The translations under genes were made by a program, and so were the position numbers. DNA of 8,202 nucleotides from JAQGMO01 sp050954505. GTDB lineage: Bacteria; Pseudomonadota; Gammaproteobacteria; Burkholderiales; Burkholderiaceae_D. The notes beneath the pieces were generated by a model. That model saw nothing but the letters and a program-made list of their open reading frames with translations. It was not told the origin of the DNA and made no database searches. Shown in pieces: positions 1 through 6,635 of the stretch (its first letter is position 1; every line of letters begins with the position of its first letter). The DNA lies in NCBI GenBank assembly GCA_050954505.1, contig JBPBPY010000314.1, positions 1 through 8,202 on the forward strand. The letters are read 5' to 3'.

Positions 1-1445
1 AGCGACCCTGTCAAGGCCGGCAGATCCTGCGACTTCAGCGACTGTTCCAGTGCCTGCAGGTCCGGCGGCAACGGCAGCACTTCCCGGGTCGGCGAACGTT
101 CGGTGTGCAGCGGTGCCGGTACAGCAGGAGCAGGTATTCGCAGCGCCTTCATCGCCTCCAATACGGCCTCGGATTTCAGGGCCTCCACCACTTGCGGCAA
201 TCTCGGTGTACCAGGTTCCTGCATCGCCATCGCAGCAAGCGGCACCTTGGGCGTGCCTGGCCGCTTTGGTGTCGGCGGCACGACGGCCGCTTCCGCAGAT
301 TTCTCTTCGGACGTCAGCATGGCCGGCATTGGCGCCTTTGCTTGCTCACAAGCAAACCGGATCAGCTGCATATGCTGTTTGGCGCTGGTTGCCGCAGGCA
401 GCCCTTGACGCAGGCGCGCTGCAGCGCCGTCACCGTCATTGCTGGCGGCGGCGCCGTCCTGCGGCAAGCCGAGCGCCGCCCGCATCGGATTGGCGTGCGG
501 CGGCGCCAGCAGATTTTCGTCCCCGATGAAATGGTCGAGCACTGCCGCCGCAACCTTCAGCCTTGCCGCAGGAGGAATTTCCGAATCCGGGCCGGACAGC
601 AAACCCATCAGGTTGGCATATGCCTGGGAATACTCGGGCCGGTCCTCATTGCTGCCATAGCGATCTGCGTGGGTTTCGGGCGCGCGATTGGCTTGCGCCG
701 TAGCGTTCCTGGAAAACAGGAGCGGCACTGTTTTCCTGATCTTGATCGCCATGCCGGCGCGCCCCTGCTCGGCGTGATATTTGCGTTTTTGTTTTGCGCT
801 GTGAACCCGCATGCTGGCGTGCTGGATACACAGGTACAGATCAACCAGCGGATCGATGCATTCCGGATTTCCCGAACTTTTTGCGAGAACAATTGCCTGG
901 CGCAAGACAGCGGAAACCTGTACACGTTCATTGGCATCCATCTTGTGCTTGGCGAACTGATATCGTTCGGACGAGGGCTTGTGGCGTAGCAGCGATGACG
1001 CAAAACCCTTGCGGTTGCTGAATTGGCTGGAGAGTTTTTCCAGCTTGGCAATCAGCCCTTCGACATGGTCCACCGACAAATACGGGTATTGCTTGCTGGA
1101 TTGCAGGTCCATCAGCATGCCATCGATGGCCGCAGCCGACCCGGCCAGCACTGAAACACTTTGTCTGGTTGCACTGGCAAATACTGGTGGCGGCAGCGGC
1201 AGTGGTTCCATGCTGGGACGCTTGCCCGGATTGGTCAACACCACCTGCGGCGATTTATCAGCCGGCGTCGGTGTACCGTTCATGTCCTGTGATTGCTGGC
1301 GGTTGGCAGAGCGTTGGATGGCACTCGACGGGGTAAAGGTCTCACGTGCCTCGAGTGCGGCAAGATTGCGCGCCGATAGCGCCGTCGTGTTGATCTTGGA
1401 TGATGCCAACTTGTTTCCCCAGTTGCGCTTGCGTGCATGAATCAT
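1..1445 (-). CDS. Unknown Pro/Ala-rich protein, candidate type III effector (3' end beyond window)
   Basis: The minus-strand frame is open from ATG at 1445 to the left edge with no stop, giving 481 residues of a longer protein. I recognise no family. Residues 1-60 are rich in Ser, Thr, Asn and Gln, as in type III secretion signals. Residues 60-95 are Pro-rich. Residues 100-240 and 265-315 look helical, with charged clusters near 216-223. From about 385 the chain is Pro/Ala-rich with short PGTP motifs (396-399 and 411-414) and probably disordered. There is no signal peptide or membrane segment. An in-frame ATG at 1475 was not chosen because it overlaps the hrp-box-like -10 element. The ATG at 1445 has only a poor Shine-Dalgarno (GGA directly adjacent). 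A TTG at 1409 has a better one (GGGGA, six bases away) and remains possible. That the frame is coding is fairly sure; the effector role is inference. Confidence 0.72.
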   Translation of the reverse strand, partial: MIHARKRNWGNKLASSKINTTALSARNLAALEARETFTPSSAIQRSANRQQSQDMNGTPTPADKSPQVVLTNPGKRPSMEPLPLPPPVFASATRQSVSVLAGSAAAIDGMLMDLQSSKQYPYLSVDHVEGLIAKLEKLSSQFSNRKGFASSLLRHKPSSERYQFAKHKMDANERVQVSAVLRQAIVLAKSSGNPECIDPLVDLYLCIQHASMRVHSAKQKRKYHAEQGRAGMAIKIRKTVPLLFSRNATAQANRAPETHADRYGSNEDRPEYSQAYANLMGLLSGPDSEIPPAARLKVAAAVLDHFIGDENLLAPPHANPMRAALGLPQDGAAASNDGDGAAARLRQGLPAATSAKQHMQLIRFACEQAKAPMPAMLTSEEKSAEAAVVPPTPKRPGTPKVPLAAMAMQEPGTPRLPQVVEALKSEAVLEAMKALRIPAPAVPAPLHTERSPTREVLPLPPDLQALEQSLKSQDLPALTGS

Positions 1446-1474
1446 TCCACAGCAAGCTGCTGCGGCACTCCACA

Positions 1475-1502
1475 TGGGTAGCGCTTATTGCACTTCAGTT
1501 CC
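1475..1502 (-). promoter_or_regulatory. hrp-box-like promoter of the left minus-strand gene
   Basis: On the minus strand GGAACT (1502-1497) is followed by 15 bases and CTACCCA (1481-1475). The HrpL sigma-factor consensus known from Pseudomonas and Erwinia group I type III systems is GGAACC-N15/16-CCACNNA. Five of six bases match in the first block and four of five fixed bases in the second, with correct spacing. The box ends 29 nt upstream of the ATG at 1445, giving a short leader of about 20 nt. It overlaps the in-frame ATG at 1475, which argues against that start. Control by HrpL is inferred from the motif. Confidence 0.5.
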
Positions 1503-1653
1503 GTTGCCAATAAAGTATTTTTGAACCGATGAGGGGGATGCGGTCCGAATCGCAATGAACCAGCGCATTCTCAGCGCAATGTGAAGGCGAAAAGAGAATG
1601 GAAAATTGTGCTCCCATTGCCTGTTTTCACAGTGGCCAATGAAAATGGTTGCG

Positions 1654-1662
1654 TGGTATCAT
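1654..1662 (+). promoter_or_regulatory. Extended -10 promoter of tRNA-Arg
   Basis: TGG followed by TATCAT (1657-1662) forms an extended -10 element (TGn plus a hexamer five of six like TATAAT). No convincing -35 is present at the usual distance. The next bases are GCCCCCG, a GC-rich discriminator typical of stable-RNA promoters under stringent control. The tRNA begins 9 nt after the hexamer, which suits a very short 5' leader. Confidence 0.45.
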
Positions 1663-1670
1663 GCCCCCGA

Positions 1671-1745
1671 CTCGCCGTAGCACAATGGATAGTGCACATG
1701 CCTCCTAAGCGTGGGATACAGGTCCGATTCCTGTCGGCGGGACCA
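1671..1745 (+). tRNA. tRNA-Arg (anticodon CCT)
   Basis: This gene folds into a full cloverleaf and decodes the rare codon AGG. The acceptor stem CTCGCCG (1671-1677) pairs with CGGCGGG (1735-1741) through one T-G wobble. The D stem is GCAC/GTGC with a loop containing GG and A20, an arginine identity base. The anticodon stem CATGC/GCGTG holds loop CTCCTAA, with anticodon CCT at 1704-1706. The T stem is ACAGG/CCTGT, the discriminator is A1742, and CCA is encoded at 1743-1745. The odd point is the T loop, TCCGATT, which has C at position 55 where T (pseudouridine) is nearly universal, so the usual G18-Psi55 contact is changed. It stands alone with no other tRNA nearby. tRNA-Arg(CCT) genes, such as argW of E. 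coli, are known integration sites for mobile elements. Confidence 0.9.
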
Positions 1746-1948
1746 GCCAGACGCCATCTCCAGCAGCGATTGGCAAGCAAAATCCCCGCACCCACTCCGT
1801 CTTCTTTGCAATGTCTGCCTGCCGTATTCACCCACGGCGTGGCACGGTTTCTTTCCTCGCAGCTAATACAGTTATCTTCCTCAGTGTCGAACCCTGGCTC
1901 TGCCCCCAGGATTTTCCGAGATTGCGCGTGAGGTTGCAATCTACAGCG

Positions 1949-1976
1949 TTGACGTTCCAGCAAAGTCTACTAATGT
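1949..1976 (+). promoter_or_regulatory. Possible sigma-70 promoter for the 2007 gene
   Basis: TTGACG (1949-1954) matches the -35 consensus in five of six bases. After 16 bases comes TAATGT (1971-1976), a weak -10 with three of six matches. It would place transcription start close to the GTG at 2007. No hrp-box-like motif is visible in the 261 bases between the tRNA and this gene. The rest of that interval (1746-1948) shows nothing I can name. Confidence 0.25.
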
Positions 1977-2006
1977 TCAATAAATTAATGTAGAAATGGA
2001 ACTAAT

Positions 2007-4328
2007 GTGATTGAAAAGACATTCAAACCAATCAAAAGACAAGAACCCGAGACAGCTTGTCCGTGTCCAGGCGAATCTTTTTCACCTTCACTGAAATCTA
2101 CTGACATGCCCACCATTCGACGCAGGCTGAGTGTTGACTTTTCGTCCCCTGCGATCAAGACCTCGTCTAACGAGGGCGCTTTTTTGCTGGCGTTGTCGGA
2201 TTGGAGCAGGTTTTCTCTGGCTGGATCTGACACGCGAGAAGCGGACCAGCGCATGGCGCATTGCTGGCTGATGGACCGTGCCGAGCTTGATTTGCGCGGC
2301 CTGGATATCCCGGCGCCACCGGATCTACGGCGTTTCAACAAACTCAAAACCATCAAGCTGGACTCCCACCAATACGCAGATTGGGGGGCAAAGCTGAAGC
2401 TGCCGCCGAGCTGCATAGTCGATCATTGCCTGGGGCATCAACCACTTGCCAAATCCGACCGAACTGAAGGTGTATTCAATGGAACGCATCCGATGCGAAC
2501 GAGGAAGACCAACTCGACAAATCTTCGGATTACACATGCGCTGCAGACCAAACACACAGGCGCGAGCGCTTCCAGTCTTTTCGCAACAACGAAGCAAGAC
2601 CAATCACAGCAGTCAGTAACCACTGCAACAAATGCACCATTGCGTGGAATTACATCGAGCCAACCGTTTTTGGCGGTTTTGCTGGATTGGGAAAAAACAG
2701 GGCGCAACAAGTCCGATACGTGCATTGCGCGCGATCGACTCTTCTCGTGCCTCATTGACAGCCAAGTAACCTTGGATTTGAAAGGTCTCGACATACCTGC
2801 ACCCCCTGATTTGAGTCGATGTATCGCATTGAATAAAATTTCCTTGGACCGGAAGCAGGCAAACCAATGGGCAACGAAGTTGCAATTGCCGGCAGGATGC
2901 AAAATTGCCGTTGAAGATATTGCCACCAGCGGGGAACAGGGAATCGCTGCCCAGCGCCGGGCGCCATCGAGCAATCAAATAACGCATCCAGGCCTGCTTT
3001 CCTTTTTTCACCGGTCCAGGACAAAACCAGCGCCTGCGCTGCAAGCGCCCGAAAATGCACGGGGGCACCATGCCGTTGCTCCACCTGCCGCTGCGAACAC
3101 TGGCGCACACCAGTCAACCTCGACCGAACCAAGGCGCCTTTTATCACGCATATTGCCTAAAAGGCTATACGATCCCGCGCCAGAACCTGGTACTGCCGAG
3201 CGTCTTGCATGGAGAGCCGACAAATTGAAGCGGGCAGCCTTCAGTCAAGGCCGCAAGGAAAAAAACCATTTTTTCACAAAGCATCCCGCTTTGATCACGC
3301 TATCTCATGGATCTGTGCTGGACGAACGCAAAGGCAAGGAAGCCAGGTCCTATGTACGCACGAATGGCAATCTTCTTGATATGGGTAGCGAAGCCGGCCG
3401 TCAGGCAGGTAAATACGTACTAAGGAAATTTACCCCGCGGGTAGACCAGACCGTGGTCGTCAATGCAGACGAAGGGGACTTCGGTACGTTCGTCAAATCG
3501 TATGGATCGGCAGCACTGAACATGGATGCATTGGAAGCCGCTCAGCATCGTGAATTCAATTTGCTGGAAATATCAGGTGCAGGCAACGGATGCTGGTGGC
3601 GTGCCGCATGGCTATCTGCATTGCTGGACCCGAAGTTTTGTCATCAACCTCAACGACTCAGCGCAGCAATTATCAATGCGTTAGGCGAAGATGCGTCTGA
3701 AATGGCAATGGAAGTGCAGGCGCTGGCGCAGGCGATCGATCCTCCGCACGATCAGTCACTCGTAGACCAATGGATGAAAGACAAGTCAGCATTCCGACTC
3801 GATCCCACCAAACCAGACCCTGGCCGGTTACCCATGGGATTGCGAATGGAAAATGTCGTGACCAATGGTGCGGGGGGAGCGTCCATCCATCTTGGCGGTG
3901 ATGTCAGGATCGAAGAGACGCTGAAAGTTTTGACAGAAAAGCTGCTGGTACGGGCCGGAATGAATCCGCATGAAGTCAGGAAACTTTTCAGCGAACACCG
4001 TATGGGTGAAGACGTTCATATCTTTGCCATGTTGAGACAGCTGGGCGCCAACAGCATTCTCTATCACCAACCTTACGCCGACCCTGATGCATTGGCTCCG
4101 CGGACAGATTGGCTATGCAAAGTAAGCGTTCCGCCGCCGGCACCCATCGCTGATGACGAATACACCAGTCAGCAAAAGCTGGCCAGGCATGTTGAAACCC
4201 ATAAGAACCGCGCACACTGCACAGAGCAATTTATCCTGGCTGTCGAAACCGGACCTGTGCTTCTTCACACAGGCGCACACTTCAATCTATTGATCAGCAA
4301 CGGTGTGGCATCCATGCCGTACCGATAA
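2007..4328 (+). CDS. OTU-like cysteine protease with two leucine-rich modules, candidate type III effector
   Basis: This 773-residue protein is probably a secreted deubiquitinase-like protease. Residues 1-57 are polar and Ser/Thr-rich. Residues 59-140 and 221-302 are two copies of a module holding one leucine-rich turn; both contain GLDIPAPPDL (98-107 and 260-269), then a W-A-x-K-L-x-L-P segment. Residues 303-430 are a Pro/Ala- and Arg-rich linker. The C-terminal domain (about 515-773) carries GAGNGCWWRAAW with Cys529 and Asn527, a central helix GEDVHIFAMLRQLG (667-680), and HFN at 758-760. This is the order and spacing style of OTU proteases (Cys, E/A-rich helix, His-aromatic-Asn). The N-x-C-x-x-R-A core is closest to my memory of OTULIN; the Cys-His gap of 229 is somewhat long. 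The start is GTG with GGA six bases upstream, since the frame is closed by a stop at 1986; ATG at 2106 is the alternative. The gene stands alone, is visibly less GC-rich than its left neighbour, and ends in a hairpin. Activity and secretion are inferred. Confidence 0.82.
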   Translation: MIEKTFKPIKRQEPETACPCPGESFSPSLKSTDMPTIRRRLSVDFSSPAIKTSSNEGAFLLALSDWSRFSLAGSDTREADQRMAHCWLMDRAELDLRGLDIPAPPDLRRFNKLKTIKLDSHQYADWGAKLKLPPSCIVDHCLGHQPLAKSDRTEGVFNGTHPMRTRKTNSTNLRITHALQTKHTGASASSLFATTKQDQSQQSVTTATNAPLRGITSSQPFLAVLLDWEKTGRNKSDTCIARDRLFSCLIDSQVTLDLKGLDIPAPPDLSRCIALNKISLDRKQANQWATKLQLPAGCKIAVEDIATSGEQGIAAQRRAPSSNQITHPGLLSFFHRSRTKPAPALQAPENARGHHAVAPPAAANTGAHQSTSTEPRRLLSRILPKRLYDPAPEPGTAERLAWRADKLKRAAFSQGRKEKNHFFTKHPALITLSHGSVLDERKGKEARSYVRTNGNLLDMGSEAGRQAGKYVLRKFTPRVDQTVVVNADEGDFGTFVKSYGSAALNMDALEAAQHREFNLLEISGAGNGCWWRAAWLSALLDPKFCHQPQRLSAAIINALGEDASEMAMEVQALAQAIDPPHDQSLVDQWMKDKSAFRLDPTKPDPGRLPMGLRMENVVTNGAGGASIHLGGDVRIEETLKVLTEKLLVRAGMNPHEVRKLFSEHRMGEDVHIFAMLRQLGANSILYHQPYADPDALAPRTDWLCKVSVPPPAPIADDEYTSQQKLARHVETHKNRAHCTEQFILAVETGPVLLHTGAHFNLLISNGVASMPYR

Positions 4329-4329
4329 A

Positions 4330-4366
4330 CAGCACACTTTCGGCGCGTGGCGACGAAAGTGTGTTG
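4330..4366 (+). terminator. Hairpin after the OTU-like gene
   Basis: A 13-bp stem (4330-4342 with 4354-4366, including one G-T pair) encloses an 11-base loop and begins one base after the stop codon's last base. The core pairs are CACACTTTCG with CGAAAGTGTG. No T run follows on the plus strand, so it is not a textbook intrinsic terminator. It may act as a weak terminator or as a 3' end protecting structure. Confidence 0.5.
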
Positions 4367-4650
4367 ATCAGCGCCATTAGCATTGCTCAAGCGATACCGT
4401 GATCCCCATATAACTTGTGCAGCCTGTTAAACGGTTGCCGCCCATGGCTTTGAATAGCATCGCGAGTTCACCAGTATTGCATGTACGGCATTGCAATTCA
4501 TTTGCCGTTGAATACAAATCTCGCTTTCATAACGAAAATAACAGGCAACTCCTGCCAACGCGTGACGTCAATCACTCTCCAAGCGTACGGCGGATTCAAA
4601 TCTTCCAACTGGGCCAGGAACATTTGATGCCCAGCCAGGCAGTAGCAGAT
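4367..4650. other. Convergent intergenic stretch without a recognised gene
   Basis: This lies between the 3' ends of two converging genes. Open frames exist on both strands (for example minus 4498-4782 and plus 4417-4773), but neither has a ribosome binding site or a recognisable product, and both run into the end of the repeat-protein gene. I see no RNA gene, promoter or mobile-element end here. Confidence 0.4.
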
Positions 4651-4704
4651 GGCGCGCTCGACGTCCCCGTCGAGCGCGCCAGCAGGCAGTCCCCTGCCTG
4701 CTGG
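4651..4704 (-). terminator. Twin perfect hairpins with GGGA tetraloops downstream of the LRV gene
   Basis: In the minus-strand transcript, starting about 28 nt after the stop of the repeat-protein gene, an 11-bp stem CCAGCAGGCAG/CTGCCTGCTGG closes a GGGA loop. A 13-bp stem GGCGCGCTCGACG/CGTCGAGCGCGCC closed by another GGGA loop follows at once. The two share the GG at 4679-4680, so they abut and could stack. GGGA fits the stable GNRA tetraloop class, which on the plus strand would read TCCC, so the minus strand is the likely functional sense. No T run follows. The role may be 3' end protection or factor-dependent termination, or the pair may be a REP-like palindromic element. Confidence 0.6.
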
Positions 4705-4732
4705 CGGCGTCCAAATTCGTTCGCCCCTGGCG

Positions 4733-6418
4733 TTATCCATCCAGCCCTTCATGCACCACGCCAATTTTCTTGATATCGTCAAAACGGATGAATTTGCGTT
4801 CCAGACGACGTTGCTGCCGCTTTGGCGAATTGTATTTCAGGTCGCGCAATGAGGCCATGATGCTTTGGAATTTTTGCGGCACCTTGTTCCAGCGCATCTT
4901 GCTGGCGGTAAGGATTGTCGGGAATTCGCGTGGCATTGCAGCGGCATTGACAACGCTTTGGTCATGGTCAGCGGCCAGGAGGCTGCGCGTGCGTAGGCTG
5001 GTCAGCGGATTGCGGGCGACGGCAGCCCTGATTTCCGGATTGCGGTCTGCAGCCAGGGCGGTCAACGACATTGGCGGGATATTGCAGTGCTGCGCGGCGG
5101 CGAGCCGGATCGCCGGATACGGATCCCGTGCCAGCACCTCCAGAATGCCGGCTGGAAGGGCCGGGTTGTCCGTCATTGCCAGGCGCACTTCGGGATTATT
5201 GCTTACAGTCATTATGTGCAGCACATGTGCCGGCGTGTTGGGATCACGGACGAGCGCCGGGCGGGCCTGCAGCAACGGATTATAGAGCTGCTGCGCCATC
5301 TTTTGCGATGCCTTGTCCTGCTTCAGGCGACGATAGCCTTGACCACTGGCTCGCGGATTGCATACCACCAGATTGCGAACCATGGCATTGCCGTCGTTTG
5401 CCAGCCGATCGAGGATGGTAAAACTGGTTCGCGGATGCATTGCCGCTGCACTGCGCACTTCAGCGCGCAAATGACGGCCCAGCTTCGTCATGGTCGGGGC
5501 CATTGTGGCAGGATTCTGGGCCACGGCAAGGGCCACCATCCAGGCCGGGTTTTGTGCCAGCTGGTCGAGGGTCGCATGATCGGTACCCGGATTGGCCGCC
5601 ACCAGATATTGCACATGCCCGTCGGCGGACTGGCTCAAGGTCGACAGGGTCTGGGCCGGAGTCCTGGGATTGCTGGCAACATAGTTGCGCACTGACTCTT
5701 CCGGATCATCTGCCAGAGCGCTAAGCAGCGCCGGCGGCACTTGCGGATTGGCAGCCACCATGTAGCGCACATGCGGGTCATTGTCCTTTGACAGCTCAAG
5801 CAGGGTTGCGGTGTCGAGCGCACCATTGAATGCCAACTGACCGCGTACTTCGGCAGAGCGGTCTTTCTTCAGTTCTGCAGCACATTGAAGTGAAACCGAC
5901 TCGCTTGCGGCCAGTTGCAAACGGTTTGCCAGCGGCAGGTCTGCCACGGCTTCGATGCGGAAATCACGCAAGGCATTGTCATACATGACCAGTGTGCGCT
6001 GATCGATATTGCCCAGATGTGCGCGCTGGGCCAGATCCACCATCAGCGCCCGGCATTCCATGGCAGATACAGGTACATCGGTCAGGTTGTAAATGCGATG
6101 CTGCGCATCAAGCGCATCTTCTGCCAGACTGAAGTTTCCCTGGCGCATGAGTTGGTCACCGCGATAACGCATCATCAGCACAGCGGGGTCGGAGTGCACA
6201 GTCAGGCCGATGTTGAGAAACGCAGGATTGCCTGCCCGATCGATGTTGGCAAGAACATTGGCACGGACGTTTTTCGCCCGGTTGAAATCGGCCGATGGCC
6301 GCACGCCTCTCTGCGGTGTCTCTGGCAAACCGCGTGATACATTCAATGTCGGACTTAATTGGGTTGGTTGTTGTGTATAGATATGGTGTATATACACGCG
6401 ATGGGTACGCGAAAGCAT
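4733..6418 (-). CDS. LRV/HEAT-like repeat protein, candidate type III effector
   Basis: This 561-residue protein is built mainly of helical repeats of the leucine-rich-repeat-variant (LRV) or HEAT-like type, which form superhelical protein-binding scaffolds. The repeat pattern is L-x-x-L-A-x-D-x-x-x-x-V-R-x-x-V-A-x-N-P. The V-R or equivalent position recurs exactly every 26 residues at 191, 217, 243, 269, 295, 321 and 347, then again at 411, 437, 463 and 489. Residues 348-410 break the register. Residues 1-60 are polar, 60-190 look helical without clear repeats, and 510-561 form a basic tail rich in Arg and Lys. I see no signal peptide, membrane segment or enzyme motif, and no Cys cluster of the Azotobacter LRV prototype. 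The start at 6418 has AAGGGA seven bases upstream; a TTG at 6454 lacks support. An hrp-box-like motif lies about 110 nt upstream. A paralogue lies at 7296-8202. Family assignment is firm; the effector role is inferred. Confidence 0.85.
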   Translation of the reverse strand: MLSRTHRVYIHHIYTQQPTQLSPTLNVSRGLPETPQRGVRPSADFNRAKNVRANVLANIDRAGNPAFLNIGLTVHSDPAVLMMRYRGDQLMRQGNFSLAEDALDAQHRIYNLTDVPVSAMECRALMVDLAQRAHLGNIDQRTLVMYDNALRDFRIEAVADLPLANRLQLAASESVSLQCAAELKKDRSAEVRGQLAFNGALDTATLLELSKDNDPHVRYMVAANPQVPPALLSALADDPEESVRNYVASNPRTPAQTLSTLSQSADGHVQYLVAANPGTDHATLDQLAQNPAWMVALAVAQNPATMAPTMTKLGRHLRAEVRSAAAMHPRTSFTILDRLANDGNAMVRNLVVCNPRASGQGYRRLKQDKASQKMAQQLYNPLLQARPALVRDPNTPAHVLHIMTVSNNPEVRLAMTDNPALPAGILEVLARDPYPAIRLAAAQHCNIPPMSLTALAADRNPEIRAAVARNPLTSLRTRSLLAADHDQSVVNAAAMPREFPTILTASKMRWNKVPQKFQSIMASLRDLKYNSPKRQQRRLERKFIRFDDIKKIGVVHEGLDG

Positions 6419-6529
6419 TGCAAAATCCCTTGTGGAAAAAAGTTGCCTCCGCAATCCATTCGCCTTGAAGCCATGGAAATGCAGAAAGCAATAAAATTAA
6501 TGTTTTTTTTATAACTTCTGTAGTTGGGA

Positions 6530-6557
6530 TGAGTATCCGCTCAACGCAGATAGTTCC
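6530..6557 (-). promoter_or_regulatory. hrp-box-like promoter of the LRV gene
   Basis: On the minus strand GGAACT (6557-6552) is followed by 15 bases and ATACTCA (6536-6530). Compared with GGAACC-N15/16-CCACNNA, five of six and three of five fixed bases match. The same GGAACT with the same spacing, and a similar TAC(C/T)CA second block, stands before the left minus-strand gene. The box lies 112 nt upstream of the ATG at 6418, giving a leader of roughly 100 nt. It is a weaker match than the one at 1475-1502. Confidence 0.4.
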
Positions 6558-6581
6558 AAATTAAATGACTATTTTTATAAT
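6554..6581 (+). promoter_or_regulatory. Possible sigma-70 promoter for the 55-codon gene
   Basis: A perfect TATAAT lies at 6576-6581 inside an AT-rich stretch, with a poor -35 candidate TTCCAA (6554-6559) 16 bases upstream. It points toward the small gene at 6757 and would give a leader of about 165 nt. The -35 candidate overlaps the opposing hrp-box-like motif, so the two promoters might interfere. TATAAT is expected by chance in AT-rich DNA, so this is tentative. Confidence 0.3.
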
Positions 6582-6635
6582 AATTATCAAATCACGGTTT
6601 TCGCCAGAAGATTCTGACAACCAGACAGCGGCAAA

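Noticed and set aside
105..989. Long plus-strand open frame (294 codons) and other plus frames up to 1440
   Set aside because: They are antisense to the continuous minus-strand frame, have Arg/Cys/His-rich shadow composition and no start signals.
608..1051. Minus-strand frame of 147 codons
   Set aside because: It is a different frame within the longer open gene (1-1445), and its composition lacks the bias of that gene.
1473..1475. In-frame ATG as an earlier start for the left gene
   Set aside because: It overlaps the -10 block of the hrp-box-like promoter, lacks a Shine-Dalgarno and adds an odd Ala/Cys stretch.
1726..1745. Attachment-site duplication of the tRNA 3' end
   Set aside because: I looked for a second copy and found only short matches such as TCGGCGG inside the left gene, so no att repeat is supported within the window.
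1571..1963. Open frames on both strands crossing the tRNA (minus 1571-1963, plus 1581-1931)
   Set aside because: They read straight through a well-formed tRNA gene and show no family features.
4417..4773. Plus-strand frame of 118 codons
   Set aside because: It has no ribosome binding site or recognisable motif, and it runs into the antisense of the LRV gene and through both hairpins.
4498..4782. Minus-strand frame of 94 codons overlapping the end of the LRV gene
   Set aside because: Its middle segment looks somewhat protein-like and could be a gene remnant. However, it has no start signal, contains the 13-bp palindrome and overlaps a firm gene, so it is not called.
5087..5695. Plus-strand frame of 202 codons opposite the LRV gene
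   Set aside because: The periodic codons of the repeat keep the opposite strand free of stops, and the Cys/His/Arg-rich product is a typical shadow.
6419..6454. TTG at 6454 as start of the LRV gene
   Set aside because: TTG is a rare start and no Shine-Dalgarno precedes it, whereas ATG at 6418 has AAGGGA seven bases upstream.
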